DNA from: Lunularia cruciata
Lineage: Eukaryota; Streptophyta; Marchantiopsida; Lunulariales; Lunulariaceae
Assembly: GCA_948567375.1 (NCBI GenBank)
Contig: OX419759.1
Span: 34,077,493 to 34,141,492 of the forward strand
DNA: 64,000 nt
Direction of reading: 5' to 3'
The translations under genes and the position numbers were made by a program. Under the pieces are notes generated by a model. It did no database searches, had not been told where the DNA came from, and saw only the letters and a program-made list of their open reading frames with translations. Positions 45,092 to 55,715 of this stretch are shown here, one piece after another. Every line of letters starts with the position of its first letter. The stretch's first letter is position 1.

Positions 45092-45673
45092 ACGCCTAGT
45101 GGAAACCCCACCTCCAGTAGGCTTCTCTGGATCTCTTAACTCTCTCCTGTTCCTATCATTGCCTGGCAACATTGTGGGAAATTACACTATTTTGGTCCCG
45201 TTCTGACTTCTAACCTTTGCCATGTGAGTCCCATTGTTCAGGACCTTGCTCTCCATTCTGAACTGAGTAATGAAGGGTTGTCCTAAGATCACCGGGTAGG
45301 GCAAAGAATTATGCACAAACACATTGATAGGCTCTACCACATTCCCTATCTTGATTCTGACATCCGGACAAGCTCCCCACAACGCATTTTTGGTTCTATT
45401 CATGGAGTTTATCTTCCAATCAATGTCACGGTCCGCCTTCCAGCACCCTTCACCGTAGACCGCCTTTGACATGAGGTTGACCTCAGATCTTGAATCAATC
45501 AGTGCTCTCACTGAGTTTTTCACTCCTTGCATCTCGCACTCGCACTTGTTGCAACTTCTCGCCCAAAAGGAGTCCTGCACCTCCCTTGACAAGGGCACAA
45601 AAGACTTCTCATCCTCAAGAGTAGCATCATAGACACATGCTTCTTGGGTCTCATCCTCTGGTTTTTCCTGTTC
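45092..45673 (-). pseudogene. Element C protease region
   Basis: Minus strand, 45182-45598: MQGVKNSVRALIDSRSEVNL, then VVEPINVFVHNSLPYPVILG and QPFITQFRM. These are the two conserved parts of a retropepsin of the fungal-type clade. The active-site triplet reads D-S-R instead of D-S-G (about 45486-45494), which should inactivate it. The frame shifts above 45598 and the higher end is cut at 45673 by the LTR of A2, so C gag and 5' LTR are not in the window. Confidence 0.8.
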
Positions 45674-46367
45674 TGTGAGCCGGCATGTCTCTCACTCAGG
45701 ATGAACCTCTGATGGCTATTATGGTAGTGCACCATGGACTAAGAAGGCAAGGAACCCCAACTCTATCATACTCCTTCAAGGCTAACACTCCAAGACTCAA
45801 GACATTGCTCACTAGAGAACTCAATGAGAGAGAGAGATAGTTGCAAATGAAAGGATGATGAGTACTTCCTCACCCCTTGTTTATATACTTGTGAAATAGT
45901 TACGTACCAAAGTTACTAATTACTATAGTAACTCAAGTTACTAGACTAAAAGTCAAGTAAAGTCAAAAAGTAGAAAGGAATATCCATTCACATGGGCATA
46001 TACCCCTAAGCATGTGGTCTTATCTTGACCCAACCACTAAGTCAAGGATTCCTTCACATGAGCTATCTTTGGACTATAGAAGAATCCAAAACAAAAAGGC
46101 CTACGGGCCCAAGAGTTCTCAACTCTTTCCTCAAAGCCAAACACCTAGGAATAATACCAAGTCAACACACTAGAATCCAGAATAGTGGTGCTCATCTTTT
46201 CCACTTCCTCTAAAGTAAGGTCCCCATTATCTTAGCTATGACTAACTTTAGCTAATCATGACTAATGTAGAACCATCCTTTATCTTTATATAAATAATAT
46301 CTCTCAAGTACTTGTAATACCAAGCTAAATATCACAATACCACACAAATGCACAAATGGGTGTTACA
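45674..46367 (-). repeat. A2 3' LTR (family A)
   Basis: Complete family A LTR, minus orientation, 694 bp, inserted in element C protease/gag. The left flank is TGTTC (45669-45673). The partner 5' LTR of A2 is absent. Confidence 0.93.
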
Positions 46368-47985
46368 TTTACCCTAGACTAAGTTTTCACTTTGTCCTCA
46401 AAGTGAAGGTCTCTCTACCTTCTATGGTACATCTTCAACGTATCATGGTTAATCCTATCAAAGTGTCTTCCTCCCAACTCCTTGAGATCATAGGTGTAAT
46501 TGTAATGTAACTCACACCTTCTCCACTATGAAAGGTCCAAAGTACTTAGGTAAAAACTTCTTTTGCACTCTCTTGAATGGAATGGAAACAAACAACATTA
46601 CCCAATCACCTTCCTTGAAAGGCTCCACCTTCTTCTTGCCTTGCCTCTTGTCATAGCTCTCCTTTTGTTTCCTTTGGGCTTGCTCCACTCAAACCATAGC
46701 AACTGCTCTTGCCACTTCCAACTCCATGAGTTGTTCCTTCCTTGACTTCTCCGCATCACCTCCTTGTGATTTCTTCAATCTCCTATGAATGCTTTGGAAG
46801 GTAGGAAGATCAAAGTGAATAGGTAGGGTAGACTCAATACCATATACCAATTGAAATGGAGAATATCCGGTGGAAGTCTTCATGGTTGTCCTATACTCCC
46901 ACAAAACTGCATGAATCCTCTTGTCCCAATGATGTTTAGCACCCACCATTTCTACATCTTTGGCCAACATCATGCACAAGGTCTGATTGGTTCTTTCTGC
47001 CAAGCCATTGGAATTTGGCTTATAGGATGTAGTTACTCTATGTGTGATAGAGAAATGTTGTAGCATGGCTGTAGTAATGCTTCCTGTAAACTCTCCTCCT
47101 CTATCAAAAACCAACTCCAAAGGGCATCCAAACCTAGTGATAATGCGTTCATAAAGAAATCTACCCACTTCATCTTCATTCTTGTCCCTCAATGGTCTAG
47201 CCTCAACCCACTTGGTAAGGTAATCAGTAACTACCACAATGTACTGATTGTTTCCTTGGGGTTCTATTGAGAGGACCTACAAAATCAATTCCCCACTTCT
47301 CAAAAGGTCCTAGCAATGGAATTGATCTAAATGGTGGAGTGGATGTAGACTTTCTAGCAAAAGCTTTACAAACATGACAAGTTTTGCAATAATCAAGACA
47401 ATCCTTGAAAATCCCTCTCCAATGGTAACCTGCATCTAGAATCTTGAAAGTAGTCACCTTTCTTGCAAAGTATCCTCCACATACTAAACCTTCATGAAAC
47501 TCCTTTATGAGAAGGATAGACTCTTCCTTACCCCCTGCTCTTCGAAGTAGACCATCTGCTCCTTGGTGAAAAAGAATATCCTCCATCATTGTGTAAGGTC
47601 TAGATCTTGCTGCAAGGGCCTTCCTTTCCCTAGCATGCATCCCTTTTGGATAGTTACCTCTTGTCACAAAATCCACAATCTCCTTGTACTCCATTGGAAC
47701 CTCTTGAGTGACTGAGATTGTCATGAGCTCCTCATCCGGAAGGAATCATCCATCGGCTCATCTCCATCATGATCATAGGCCCTAGATAACAAATCAGCAT
47801 TTGCATGTTTCTTTCCTGGCCTATCCTCAATGGTGTAGTCATACTCAGACAAGAGTATCATCCACCTTGCTAGTCTCTCTTCAACATTAGGCTTGTTGAA
47901 GATGTACTTCAAAGCCTTGTGATCCGTGACAATGGTGGCTTTCCTTCCAATCAAGTAGTGTCTAAACTTCTTGAGACCAAAGATC
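46368..47985 (-). pseudogene. A2 integrase and RNase H end, truncated
   Basis: Minus strand 3' third of family A pol. Polypurine tract next to the LTR; integrase C-terminus and core at 46689-47237 (LVFDRGGEFTGS, NGLAERTNQT); integrase zinc domain at 47224-47724 (HVCKAFARK, GPFEKWGIDFVGPLN); RNase H end at 47721-47985 (IVTDHKALKYIF, NADLLSRAYDHD). About four frameshifts. It ends abruptly in RNase H at 47985, where A3 begins; the remaining pol, gag and 5' LTR of A2 are not found to the right of A3. Confidence 0.9.
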
Positions 47986-48652
47986 TGTAACACCCATTTG
48001 TGCATGTGTGTGGTATTGTGATATTTAGTTTGGTATTACAAGTTCTTAAGAGATATTATTTATAGAGATAAAGGATGCTTCTATATTAGTCATGGTTAGC
48101 TAAAGTTAGTCATAGCTAAGATAGAGTGGACCTTACTTTAGAGGAAGTAGAATTTTAGTGTGTTGACTTGGTATTATTCCTAGGTGTTTGGCTTTGAGGA
48201 AAGAGTTGAGAACTCTTGGGCCCGCAAACCATTTTGTTTTGGATTCTTCTTTAGTCCAAGGATAGCCCATGTGAAGGAATCCTTGACTTAGTGGTTGGGT
48301 CAAGATAAGACCACATGCTTAGGGGAATATGCCCATGTGAATGGATATTCCTTTCTACTTTTTGACTTTACTTGACTTTTAGTCTAGTAACTTGAGTTAC
48401 TATAGTAATTAGTAAATTTGGTACGTAACTATTTCACAAGTATATAAACAAGGGGTGAGGAGGTACTCATCATCCTTTCATTTGCAACTATCTCTCTCTC
48501 ATTGAGTTCTCTAGTGAGCAATGTCTTGAGCCTTGGAGTGTTAGCCTTGGAGGAGTATGATGGAGTTTGGGTTCCTTGCCTTCATAGTCCATGGTGCACT
48601 ACCATAATAGCCTTCAGAGGTTCATCCTTAGTGAGAGATAGGCCGGCTCACA
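47986..48652 (+). repeat. A3 5' LTR (family A)
   Basis: Family A LTR, plus orientation, 667 bp; it lacks a 26-bp piece present in the 3' LTR (near 48150). It differs from the 3' LTR at about 33 positions (about 5 percent by eye), twice the A1 value. Ends TGTAACACCC and CCGGCTCACA. Left flank AGATC. A TATATAAA box is at 48441-48448. Confidence 0.94.
48441..48448 (+). promoter_or_regulatory. Putative TATA box of A LTR
   Basis: AAGTATATAAACAAGGGG is kept in every family A LTR in the window at the same place, about 210 bp before the LTR end. It is the best promoter candidate, giving a transcript that starts about 48470 and covers the two small frames before gag. Confidence 0.5.
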
Positions 48653-48675
48653 TTTTTGGTTCCGTTTGCCGGGAC
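48653..48675 (+). other. Family A primer-binding site
   Basis: TTTTTGGTTCCGTTTGCCGGGACC follows the LTR directly, differing from the tRNA-Asp-type site of family B at a few bases and, in A3, by one inserted T. The A1 version (TTAGTTCCGTTGCCGGGACC) lacks that insertion. The resemblance places A near the Athila/Tat group, but the priming tRNA is not certain. Confidence 0.65.
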
Positions 48676-48694
48676 CTCTCTAGAAGGCAAGATA

Positions 48695-48865
48695 ATGTTC
48701 CGCGTCCAATTCTACATTAAGCAGAAGGAGGCTATGAGAGCTCACTTGGAGAGAACATTAGGAGAGGAGAGGGCTGAACTTATGTTAGAGAACCAAAATC
48801 CATTTGTATACCCTGTAGTTCATTATGATGTCTTTGAGGTGATTTTGTACATCTTGTACACATGA
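48695..48865 (+). CDS. Small conserved leader frame (56 codons), family A
   Basis: Function unknown. Open from ATG 48695 to the stop at 48863-48865, product starting MFRVQFYIKQKEAMRAHLER and ending VFEVILYILYT. A1 has the same 56-codon frame (25059-25229, minus) with only a few substitutions. It starts about 20 bp after the primer site, making it the first frame on the element RNA. It has a charged helical first half and a hydrophobic tail. It could be a translated leader frame that tunes access to downstream genes, or incidental. Confidence 0.45.
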   Translation: MFRVQFYIKQKEAMRAHLERTLGEERAELMLENQNPFVYPVVHYDVFEVILYILYT

Positions 48866-49512
48866 GAGGAATTGGAGAGATTGTGTGAGGTGGATTGCAG
48901 ATTTTGGGGATTAAGGTGATTTTGGGCAAAATCTCAAGTTTGAGATCTGGACTTGAGATTTCTACACATGATAGCTTGGGTTATCTTTCAGTTAGAAAAG
49001 TTGAAATTATTGTGAGAGCTTCTATGCACATTGGGCTAGAATTTTTGAAAGTTGATAGGGTAAAGTGCTCCCGTAACTGCATGCTCTCTTGAACATTGTA
49101 CAGAGTCTGCCATTTCTTCAATTTTCCGTGAATTGTCCTGAAGATTTCCAAGAAAATTCAGTGCATTGTATCCTACCTGCTGCCACAAAAATTAGAGACA
49201 GATCATTCTTGCACAAAGAGAAGTGAGTTTTTGAAGTGAAGGGGGTGGTTTTTAGACCAAATTTGAAATATGGGTGCTGAATAGAAAGGTGTCTAGGCCA
49301 AATGGCTCAATGAAAAGATCTGAAATTTTGCAAGGAGGGACGCCCTGGAGTTTTTATTAAGTGTGCAAAATTTCAGAGGACTGTGATATATTGGTTGGGA
49401 GATTTGAGTGACATTGTGAGGAAGGGTCAATTCTGCAGAGTGGAGATCTCATGCATGAGAAGTTTGAAATCAACAAAAAGCATGTTTGAGTGTTTAGATT
49501 CATCTTGGGAAC
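48866..49512 (+). other. A3 leader between the two small frames
   Basis: Aligns with the leaders of A1 and A4. The 3' part (49383-49568) carries a 61-codon frame that overlaps the start of the accessory gene in another register and is kept in A4 (63289-63474) and largely in A1. Nothing else is recognisable. Confidence 0.6.
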
Positions 49513-49986
49513 ATGGAGGGCCATCAAGAGTGGAAATTGAGATTATGCAAGGTTCCCCAAGGGTTTGAGGTGATTGTAGGGGTGGATTTGAGGAAAAGAG
49601 AGTTTACAATAGAATTTGAAGAGAGTGTTGAGAGGATCCAAAAACCTACACCACTTGGAGGAAAGAGTGAGTCTAAGTGCTTTCTATGTGGAGAGAAGGG
49701 ACATAAGGCAAGTTCATGTCCATTGACCTTTGAGAGCAAGAGATTGAGGGAAAGGAGAGGCTTACTTGACTTGGGTTTGCATGTTGGACCTTCTTCACCA
49801 AGATTGGGAGGGAGGAGATCTAAGACCAAGGAGTTGTGTGAGGTTTGTGGAGTTGAAGGACTTCCAAAAGGACATGAGTATAGTGGAGTAAAAGCACTTT
49901 TGGAGACTTTGGTGAAGGATCTTGGAGAGAGTCTTAGTACAGCTACAGAAATACTACCACCTTCATCAGCTAGTTCTCAAGATTAG
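49513..49986 (+). CDS. Accessory zinc-knuckle protein of family A (157 aa)
   Basis: An intact frame between the 5' LTR and gag, absent from the standard Ty3 plan. The product has a CCHC knuckle at residues 56-69 (CFLCGEKGHKASSC) and a second cluster C109-x2-C112-x8-H121 whose fourth ligand (C123 in A1 and A4) is Tyr here. Between them is a basic stretch (RLRERRGLL, RLGGRRSKTK). A4 has the same 157 codons with about seven differences and A1 has it split by an LTR. I chose ATG 49513 because it is shared with A4, though A1 has ACG there. Likely role: nucleic-acid binding, perhaps an extra nucleocapsid or a regulator; Tat/Ogre elements are known to carry an extra frame before gag, but I did not recognise homology. 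Confidence 0.7.
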   Translation: MEGHQEWKLRLCKVPQGFEVIVGVDLRKREFTIEFEESVERIQKPTPLGGKSESKCFLCGEKGHKASSCPLTFESKRLRERRGLLDLGLHVGPSSPRLGGRRSKTKELCEVCGVEGLPKGHEYSGVKALLETLVKDLGESLSTATEILPPSSASSQD

Positions 49987-50222
49987 TGATGGAGATAATC
50001 TTTCAACTTATGGATAAACTATCCATGAGAGTTAGATTAATATGCACTCTAGGATTTGATGTTGCTATAGAAATCTTGGAGCAACCTGAACCTTTTGTGT
50101 TCCCTAGAGTGGATTATTCTCAGATGGTGTTAGTCATGTATATACTCTATTAGTAATAGAGTGAGAGAAAAGAAAAGAGAAGAAAAAAAATTGAGAGAAA
50201 AGAAAGATAGTGAGGGGTTAAG
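49987..50222 (+). other. A3 spacer before gag
   Basis: Non-coding spacer of 236 bp, conserved in A1 and A4. It includes a purine-rich run just before the gag ATG (about 50160-50215). No gene. Confidence 0.6.
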
Positions 50223-51500
50223 ATGGGAAAACTTCCGGTTTTCTTTGGCAAGGATGGAGAAGATGTGGAGGCCTTTGTGAGAGACTTCAAGAGAGCTTGC
50301 ATAGGAAACAATGAGAGGAGGAAGAATGAGTGGGCCTCATTATTACCAGATTTCTTTGAGGATGCAGCACTTACATGGTATGAGTCAGAATACCAAAAGA
50401 GAGAGAGGAGAGAGGGGGAAGAGGAGTCTTGGGAGACTTTGACTTCAGCACTCATTGAGAACTTTCTTCCTGATGAGAGTTATGAGAGATTGATAAGTGA
50501 GGTTACATTTCTCAAGCAAGGAGATGGAGAGAAAGTGAGAGTCTATGTGGAAAGAGTGGAAAAGTTGGAGTCCAGATTTTGCATAGTGTTGAGGAAGGGT
50601 GGGGATGATGTGGAGACTACAATGATTGGCATAGGGGCCATGCTCACCAAGAATTTTGTGGGAGGATTGAGACCACAAATTAGAAGCAAGGTGAGATACA
50701 AGAAACCTTCTTCTTGCTATCAAGATCGCAATTCGTATGGAGGAGAGTTTGGAAGGGGATGAGAGTGATTTGGTGGTGAAGGAGGTTGTGCATCCTCCTC
50801 AAGGCTACAAGTATGGTGGAACTTCTGATACTTTGGTGACAAGGGTTGCACCACAAGTAGTAGTTGCTCCAGTTCTTGCACCTCCACCAAAAGATCCACT
50901 CCAAACCATCATAGAACAACTTGCGGATCTCAAGATCAATGTGGTGCAACTATGGGAGAAGAGAGAGGTGGATCAGAATGTAGGGAGAGGGCCTAGGAGT
51001 TATGGAAACTATCCATATAGAGGAGGCCAACCAGCCAACAATTTCAATGATAGAAATTGTTTTGGTTGTGGAGGAAGAGGCCATATCCAAAGGAATTGCC
51101 CAAATTCCACTTACCATGGAGGAAGGGGTTATGAGGGAGCCAATAGAGGGAAAGAGGGAGGTAGTGAAACCCAAGTGGCTCCTAATCCCAACAAAAGTAA
51201 GGGGATAGCATCCATAGATGTGGTTGAGAGAAAGTATGAGAAGGGAGAGTGCTCAAACTCCAAGGGTCTTAATTTGGAGCTTTTGGCACAAGAGAAGAAG
51301 AGAGCTCGTTTTGCAAAGGATGTTCACTCTTCTCAAGGATTTACTTCAAGCAAGGATACTCGTATGTCTACTAGGAGCACTCGCACCTCAACACCATCAA
51401 CAACAAAGACTCCAAGGAAGAAGTTGGGGATGGGGGACTTCTTGATCTCAAAGCAACAATGGAACTACAATGTGTTGGAGGATGTTGGTAGTCACAAGGC
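50223..51500 (+). pseudogene. A3 gag
   Basis: Capsid and nucleocapsid part of the A3 gag-pol frame. ATG 50223 (MGKLPVFFGKDGEDVEAFV) is shared by A1 and A4. Capsid motifs: FEDAALTWYESEYQK, FLKQGDGEKVRVYVERVE, FVGGLRPQI. A deletion of about 10 bp near 50714 shifts the frame; it is open again from about 50737. The CCHC knuckle CFGCGGRGHIQRNC is at about 51057-51098. The product would coat and package the element RNA. Confidence 0.9.
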
Positions 51501-54500
51501 TAACATCACAGTGGGCCAATTAATTGCTTTGAACCCTACCTTGAGAAAGGAGCTTAGAGGTGGTTTGAGTTCTACAAGGAGCAAGAAGAAGAAGAAGGAA
51601 AAAGTTCCAGTATCAATGGGGGTGGTGGATGCCAAGCCAGCACCATGGGAGGCTTGTGAATATGCCTCCAAGATTGATGTGAGAGTGAATGGTCACAACA
51701 TCAAGGATGCATTGGTTGATGGAGGATCAGCAGTGAATGCCATGTTAGAAAGGTTGATGAAGAAGTTGGGTATGATACCCTCAAGACCTTCAACATTTGT
51801 GGTGAGCATGGCAAACAAGCAACAAGTTCGACCAGTAGGAGTGATGGATAAGGTGGTAGTTTCAGTAATGGGAGTTCAAAATCTCATGACTTTCCAAGTC
51901 TTGAAGGATTCAAGCTATGACTTACTTCTTGGGAGGCCATGGTTGAGAGCAGCACGCACAACTGATCGATGTCACAAAGGGTACTTGAGGATTGGGCCAT
52001 CAAACCATAGAGTCACTGTTCCTATGACTAACACCACCAACACTTCACATTCAGATACACCATCTTCTGATTATTGGGAATCAAATTCTGAAGAAGGAGC
52101 TTTAGGTGTGGACACAAGCATGGAGGAGGAGACTTCCACGGAGGAGGATGAATCTGAATCTGATTCAGATGTATGACCCTTGTGTGCTATAGATTTTGCA
52201 CCTAAGCCAGAGGTTTTGAAGGACCCAGACAAATCACCATTGACACTTGAGGAGGTAGAGAGAAGGTTAGCTACCCTCAAGTATGGCCCAAATGTTACCA
52301 AGGAGGAGAAGGTGAGATTTGAGGAGATTTTCCGCAAGTTCATCCATGTGTTTGCTTTTAGTTACAAGGATTTGAAGGAAGTCACCTTGGAGGAGCACAA
52401 GATAGAGGTGGAGTCACATGCAAGACCAATCCGCCAAAAGCAACGTCGCATTAGCCCACCAATATCTTTGGTTGTGAAGGAGGAGATTGATAAGCTCAAG
52501 GAGGCTGGATTTATCTTTGAGGTGGAGAATTCAGAATGGGTGTCTCTTATTGTCATTGTGAAGAAAAATAATGGCAAGCTTTGGGTATGTGTGGATTACA
52601 AGAAGCTTAATGTTGTTACCAAGAAAGACTATTACCCATTGCCATTCATTGATGAGATCTTGGAGGAGGTTGCAGGTCATGAGAGGTACAGTTTTGGAGA
52701 TGGTTATAGTGGATACAACCAAATCAAGATTCCACCAGAGCATCAACAACTCACCATGTTCACCACACCTTGGGGAACTTACGCTTTCAAGGTCATGCCT
52801 TTTGGGCTTTGCAATGCTCCAGCCACATTCCAACGGTTCATGAACAAGGTATTTGAACCTTTCATTGGGAAATTTGTGAGAGACTTCATTGATGACTTTT
52901 GTGTCTATGGGAGCAAGGAGGAGCACTTTGAACACCTAATCAAAGTCTTGCAATGCTTGGATGAGGCAAATGCATCACTCAACCCAGAGAAGTGCATTTT
53001 TGGATGTGAAGAAAATCTCAGACCTTCCATTCCCTTCAAGCTTCACAAAGTTACGCCAATTCTTGGGGATAGTTGGGTACTTTAGGAGGTTCATCTTCTC
53101 ATTTTCCAACAAGGCTTATGCATTGACATCTACATGAAGAAGGGTGTAGATTACATGGTGATTTTGGAAGACAAGGAGGCTCTCAAAGCTTTTGAGGAGC
53201 TCAAACAATCCCTTGTTGTAGCTCCAATTCTTGCTAAACTTGATTGGAGTAAGCCTTTCATCCTCTACACTGATGCTTCTAATGTAGCTATAGGATGCAC
53301 TCTTAGTCAATTAGACCAAGATGGGCATGATCATCCAATAGCTTATGCTAGTAGGCAGATGGTTTCAGCAGAGAAGAACTACTCTGTCACGGAGAGAGAA
53401 GGGTTGGCAGTGATCTTTGGTCTCAAGAATTTAAGACTCTACTTGATTGGAGGGAAACCACAATTTTCACGGATCACAAGGCTTTGAAGTACATCTTCAA
53501 CAAGCCTAATGTTGAAAGGAGACTAGCAAGGTGGATGATACTCTTGTCTGAGTATGACTACACAATTGAGGATAGGCCAAGAAAGAAACATGCAAATGTT
53601 GATTCGTTATCTAGAGCCTATGATCATGATGGAGATGAGCCAGTGGATGATTCCTTCCCGGATGAGGAGCTCATGACAATCTCAGTCACTCAAGAGATTC
53701 CAATGGAGTACAAGGAGATTGTGGATTTTGTGACAAGAGGTAACTATCCAAAAGGGATGCATGCTAGGGAAAGGAAGGCCCTTGCAGTAAGATCTAGACC
53801 TTACACAATGGTGGAGGATATTCTTTTTCACCAAGGAGCAGATGGTCTACTTCAAAGAGCAGTGGGTAAGGAAGAGTCTATCCTAATCATAAAGGAGTTT
53901 CATGAAGGTTTAGTATGTGGAGGACACTTTGCAAGAAAGGTGACTGCTTTCAAGATTCTAGATGCAGGTTACCATTGGAGAGGGATTTTCAAGGATTGTC
54001 TTGATTATTGCAAAACTTGTCATGTTTGTCAAGCTTTTGCTAGAAAGTCTACATCCACTCCACCCCTTAGATCAATTCCATTGCTAGGACCTTTTGAGAA
54101 GTGGGGAATTGATTTTGTAGGTCCTCTCAATAGAACCCCAAGGAACAACTGGTACATTGTGGTAGTTACTGATTACCTTACCAAGTGGGTTGAGGCTAGA
54201 CCATTGAGGGACAAGAATGAAGATGAAGTGGGTAGATTTCTTTATGAACGCATTATCACTAGGTTTGGATGCCCTTTGGATTTGGTTTCTGATAGAGGAG
54301 GAGAGTTTACAAGAAGCATTACTACAGCCATGCTACGACATTTCTCTATCATACATAGAGTAGCTACATCCTATAAGCCAAATTCCAATGGCTTGGCAAA
54401 GAGAACCAATCAGACCTTGTGCATGATGTTGGCCAAAGATGCAGAAATGGAGGGGGCTAAACATCATTGGGACAAGAGGATTCATGTAGTTTTATGGGAG

Positions 54501-55001
54501 TATAGGACAACCATGAAGACTTCCACCGGATATTCTCCATTTCAATTGGTATATGGTATTGAGTCTACCTTACCTATTCACTTTGATCTTCCTACCTTCC
54601 AAAGCATTCATAAGAGATTGAAGAAAGCACAAGGAAATGATGCAGAGAAGTCAAGGAAAGATCAACTCATGGAGTTGGAAGAGGCAAGAGCAGTTGCTAT
54701 GGTTCGAGTGGAGCAAGCCCAAAGGAAACAAAAGGAGAGCTATGACAAGAGGCAAGGCAAGAAGAAGGTGGAGCCTTTCAAAGAAGGTGATTGGGTAATG
54801 TTGTTTGATTCCATTCGATTCAAGAGAGTGCAAAAGAAGTTTTTGCCTAAGTACTTTGGACCTTTCATAGTGGAGAAGGTGTAGGGCAATTACACCTATG
54901 ATCTCAAGGTGTTGGGAGGAAGACACTTTGATAGGATTAACCATGATACGTTGAAGATGTACCATAGAAGGAAGAGAGACCTTCACTTTGAGGACAAATA
55001 G
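51501..55001 (+). pseudogene. A3 pol: protease, RT, RNase H, integrase
   Basis: Continuation of the gag frame. Protease LVDGGSAVNAM (about 51712-51744). TGA at 52174-52176. RT 52180-53085: VCVDYKKLN, MPFGLCNAPATFQRFMN and FIDDFCVYG intact. A deletion of about 65 bp near 53010, with GAA at both edges, removes the LLLGHIISKDG part; one-base losses follow near 53127 and 53430-53460. RNase H 53134-53487 (LYTDASNVAIGCTL). Integrase 53484-55001: zinc domain (HEGLVCGGHFARK, CKTCHVCQ), catalytic WGIDFVGP, LVSDRGGEF and NGLAKRTNQT, where the catalytic Glu of the usual LAERTN is Lys. TAG at 54882-54884 replaces Trp. No chromodomain follows. With this many lesions A3 cannot mobilise itself. Confidence 0.92.
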
Positions 55002-55010
55002 AAAACTTAG

Positions 55011-55022
55011 TCCGGGGGTAAA
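55011..55022 (+). other. A3 polypurine tract
   Basis: CCGGGGGTAAA directly before the 3' LTR start TGTAACACCC, the presumed primer for plus-strand DNA synthesis. A4 has CCAGGGGTAAA in the same place on the minus strand (57759-57769). Confidence 0.7.
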
Positions 55023-55715
55023 TGTAACACCCATTTGTCCATGTGTGTGGTATTGTGATATTTAGCTTGGTATTACAAGTACTTAAGAGATATTATTTAT
55101 ATAGAGATAAAGGATGGTTCTATATTAGTCATGGTTAGCTAAAGTTAGTTATAGCTAAGATAGAAGAGACCTTACTTTAGAGGAAGTAGAAAAGATGAGC
55201 ACCACTATTTTGGATTTTAGTGTGTTGACTTGGTATTATTCCTAGGTGTTTGGCTTTGAGGAAAGAATTGAGAACTCTTTGGCCCGCAAGCCATTTTGTT
55301 TTGGATTCTTCTTTAGTCCAAGGATAGCCCATGTGAAGGAATCCTTGACTTAGTGGTTGGGTCAAGATAAGACCACATGCTTAGGCAAATATGCCCATGT
55401 GAATGGATATTCCTTTCTACTTTTTGACTTTACTTGACTTTTAGTTTAGTAACTTGAGTTACTACGGTAATTAGTAACTTTGGTATGTAACTATTTCACA
55501 AGTATATAAACAAGGGGTGAGGAGGTACTCATCATCCTTTCATTTGCAACTATCTTTCTCTCATGGAGTTCTCTAGTGAGCAATGTCTTGAGTCTTGGAG
55601 TGTTAGCCTAGGAGGAGTATGATGGAGTTGGGGTTCTTTGCCTTCTTAGTCCATGGTGCGCTACCATAATAGCCCATTAGAGGTTCATCATGAGTGAGAG
55701 ACAGGCCGGCTCACA
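55023..55715 (+). repeat. A3 3' LTR (family A)
   Basis: Complete 693-bp family A LTR, plus orientation. Right flank AGATT against left flank AGATC for the 5' LTR: four of five bases match. However, the left flank is A2 RNase H and the right flank is E gag, so the flanks do not come from one interrupted gene. Confidence 0.94.
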
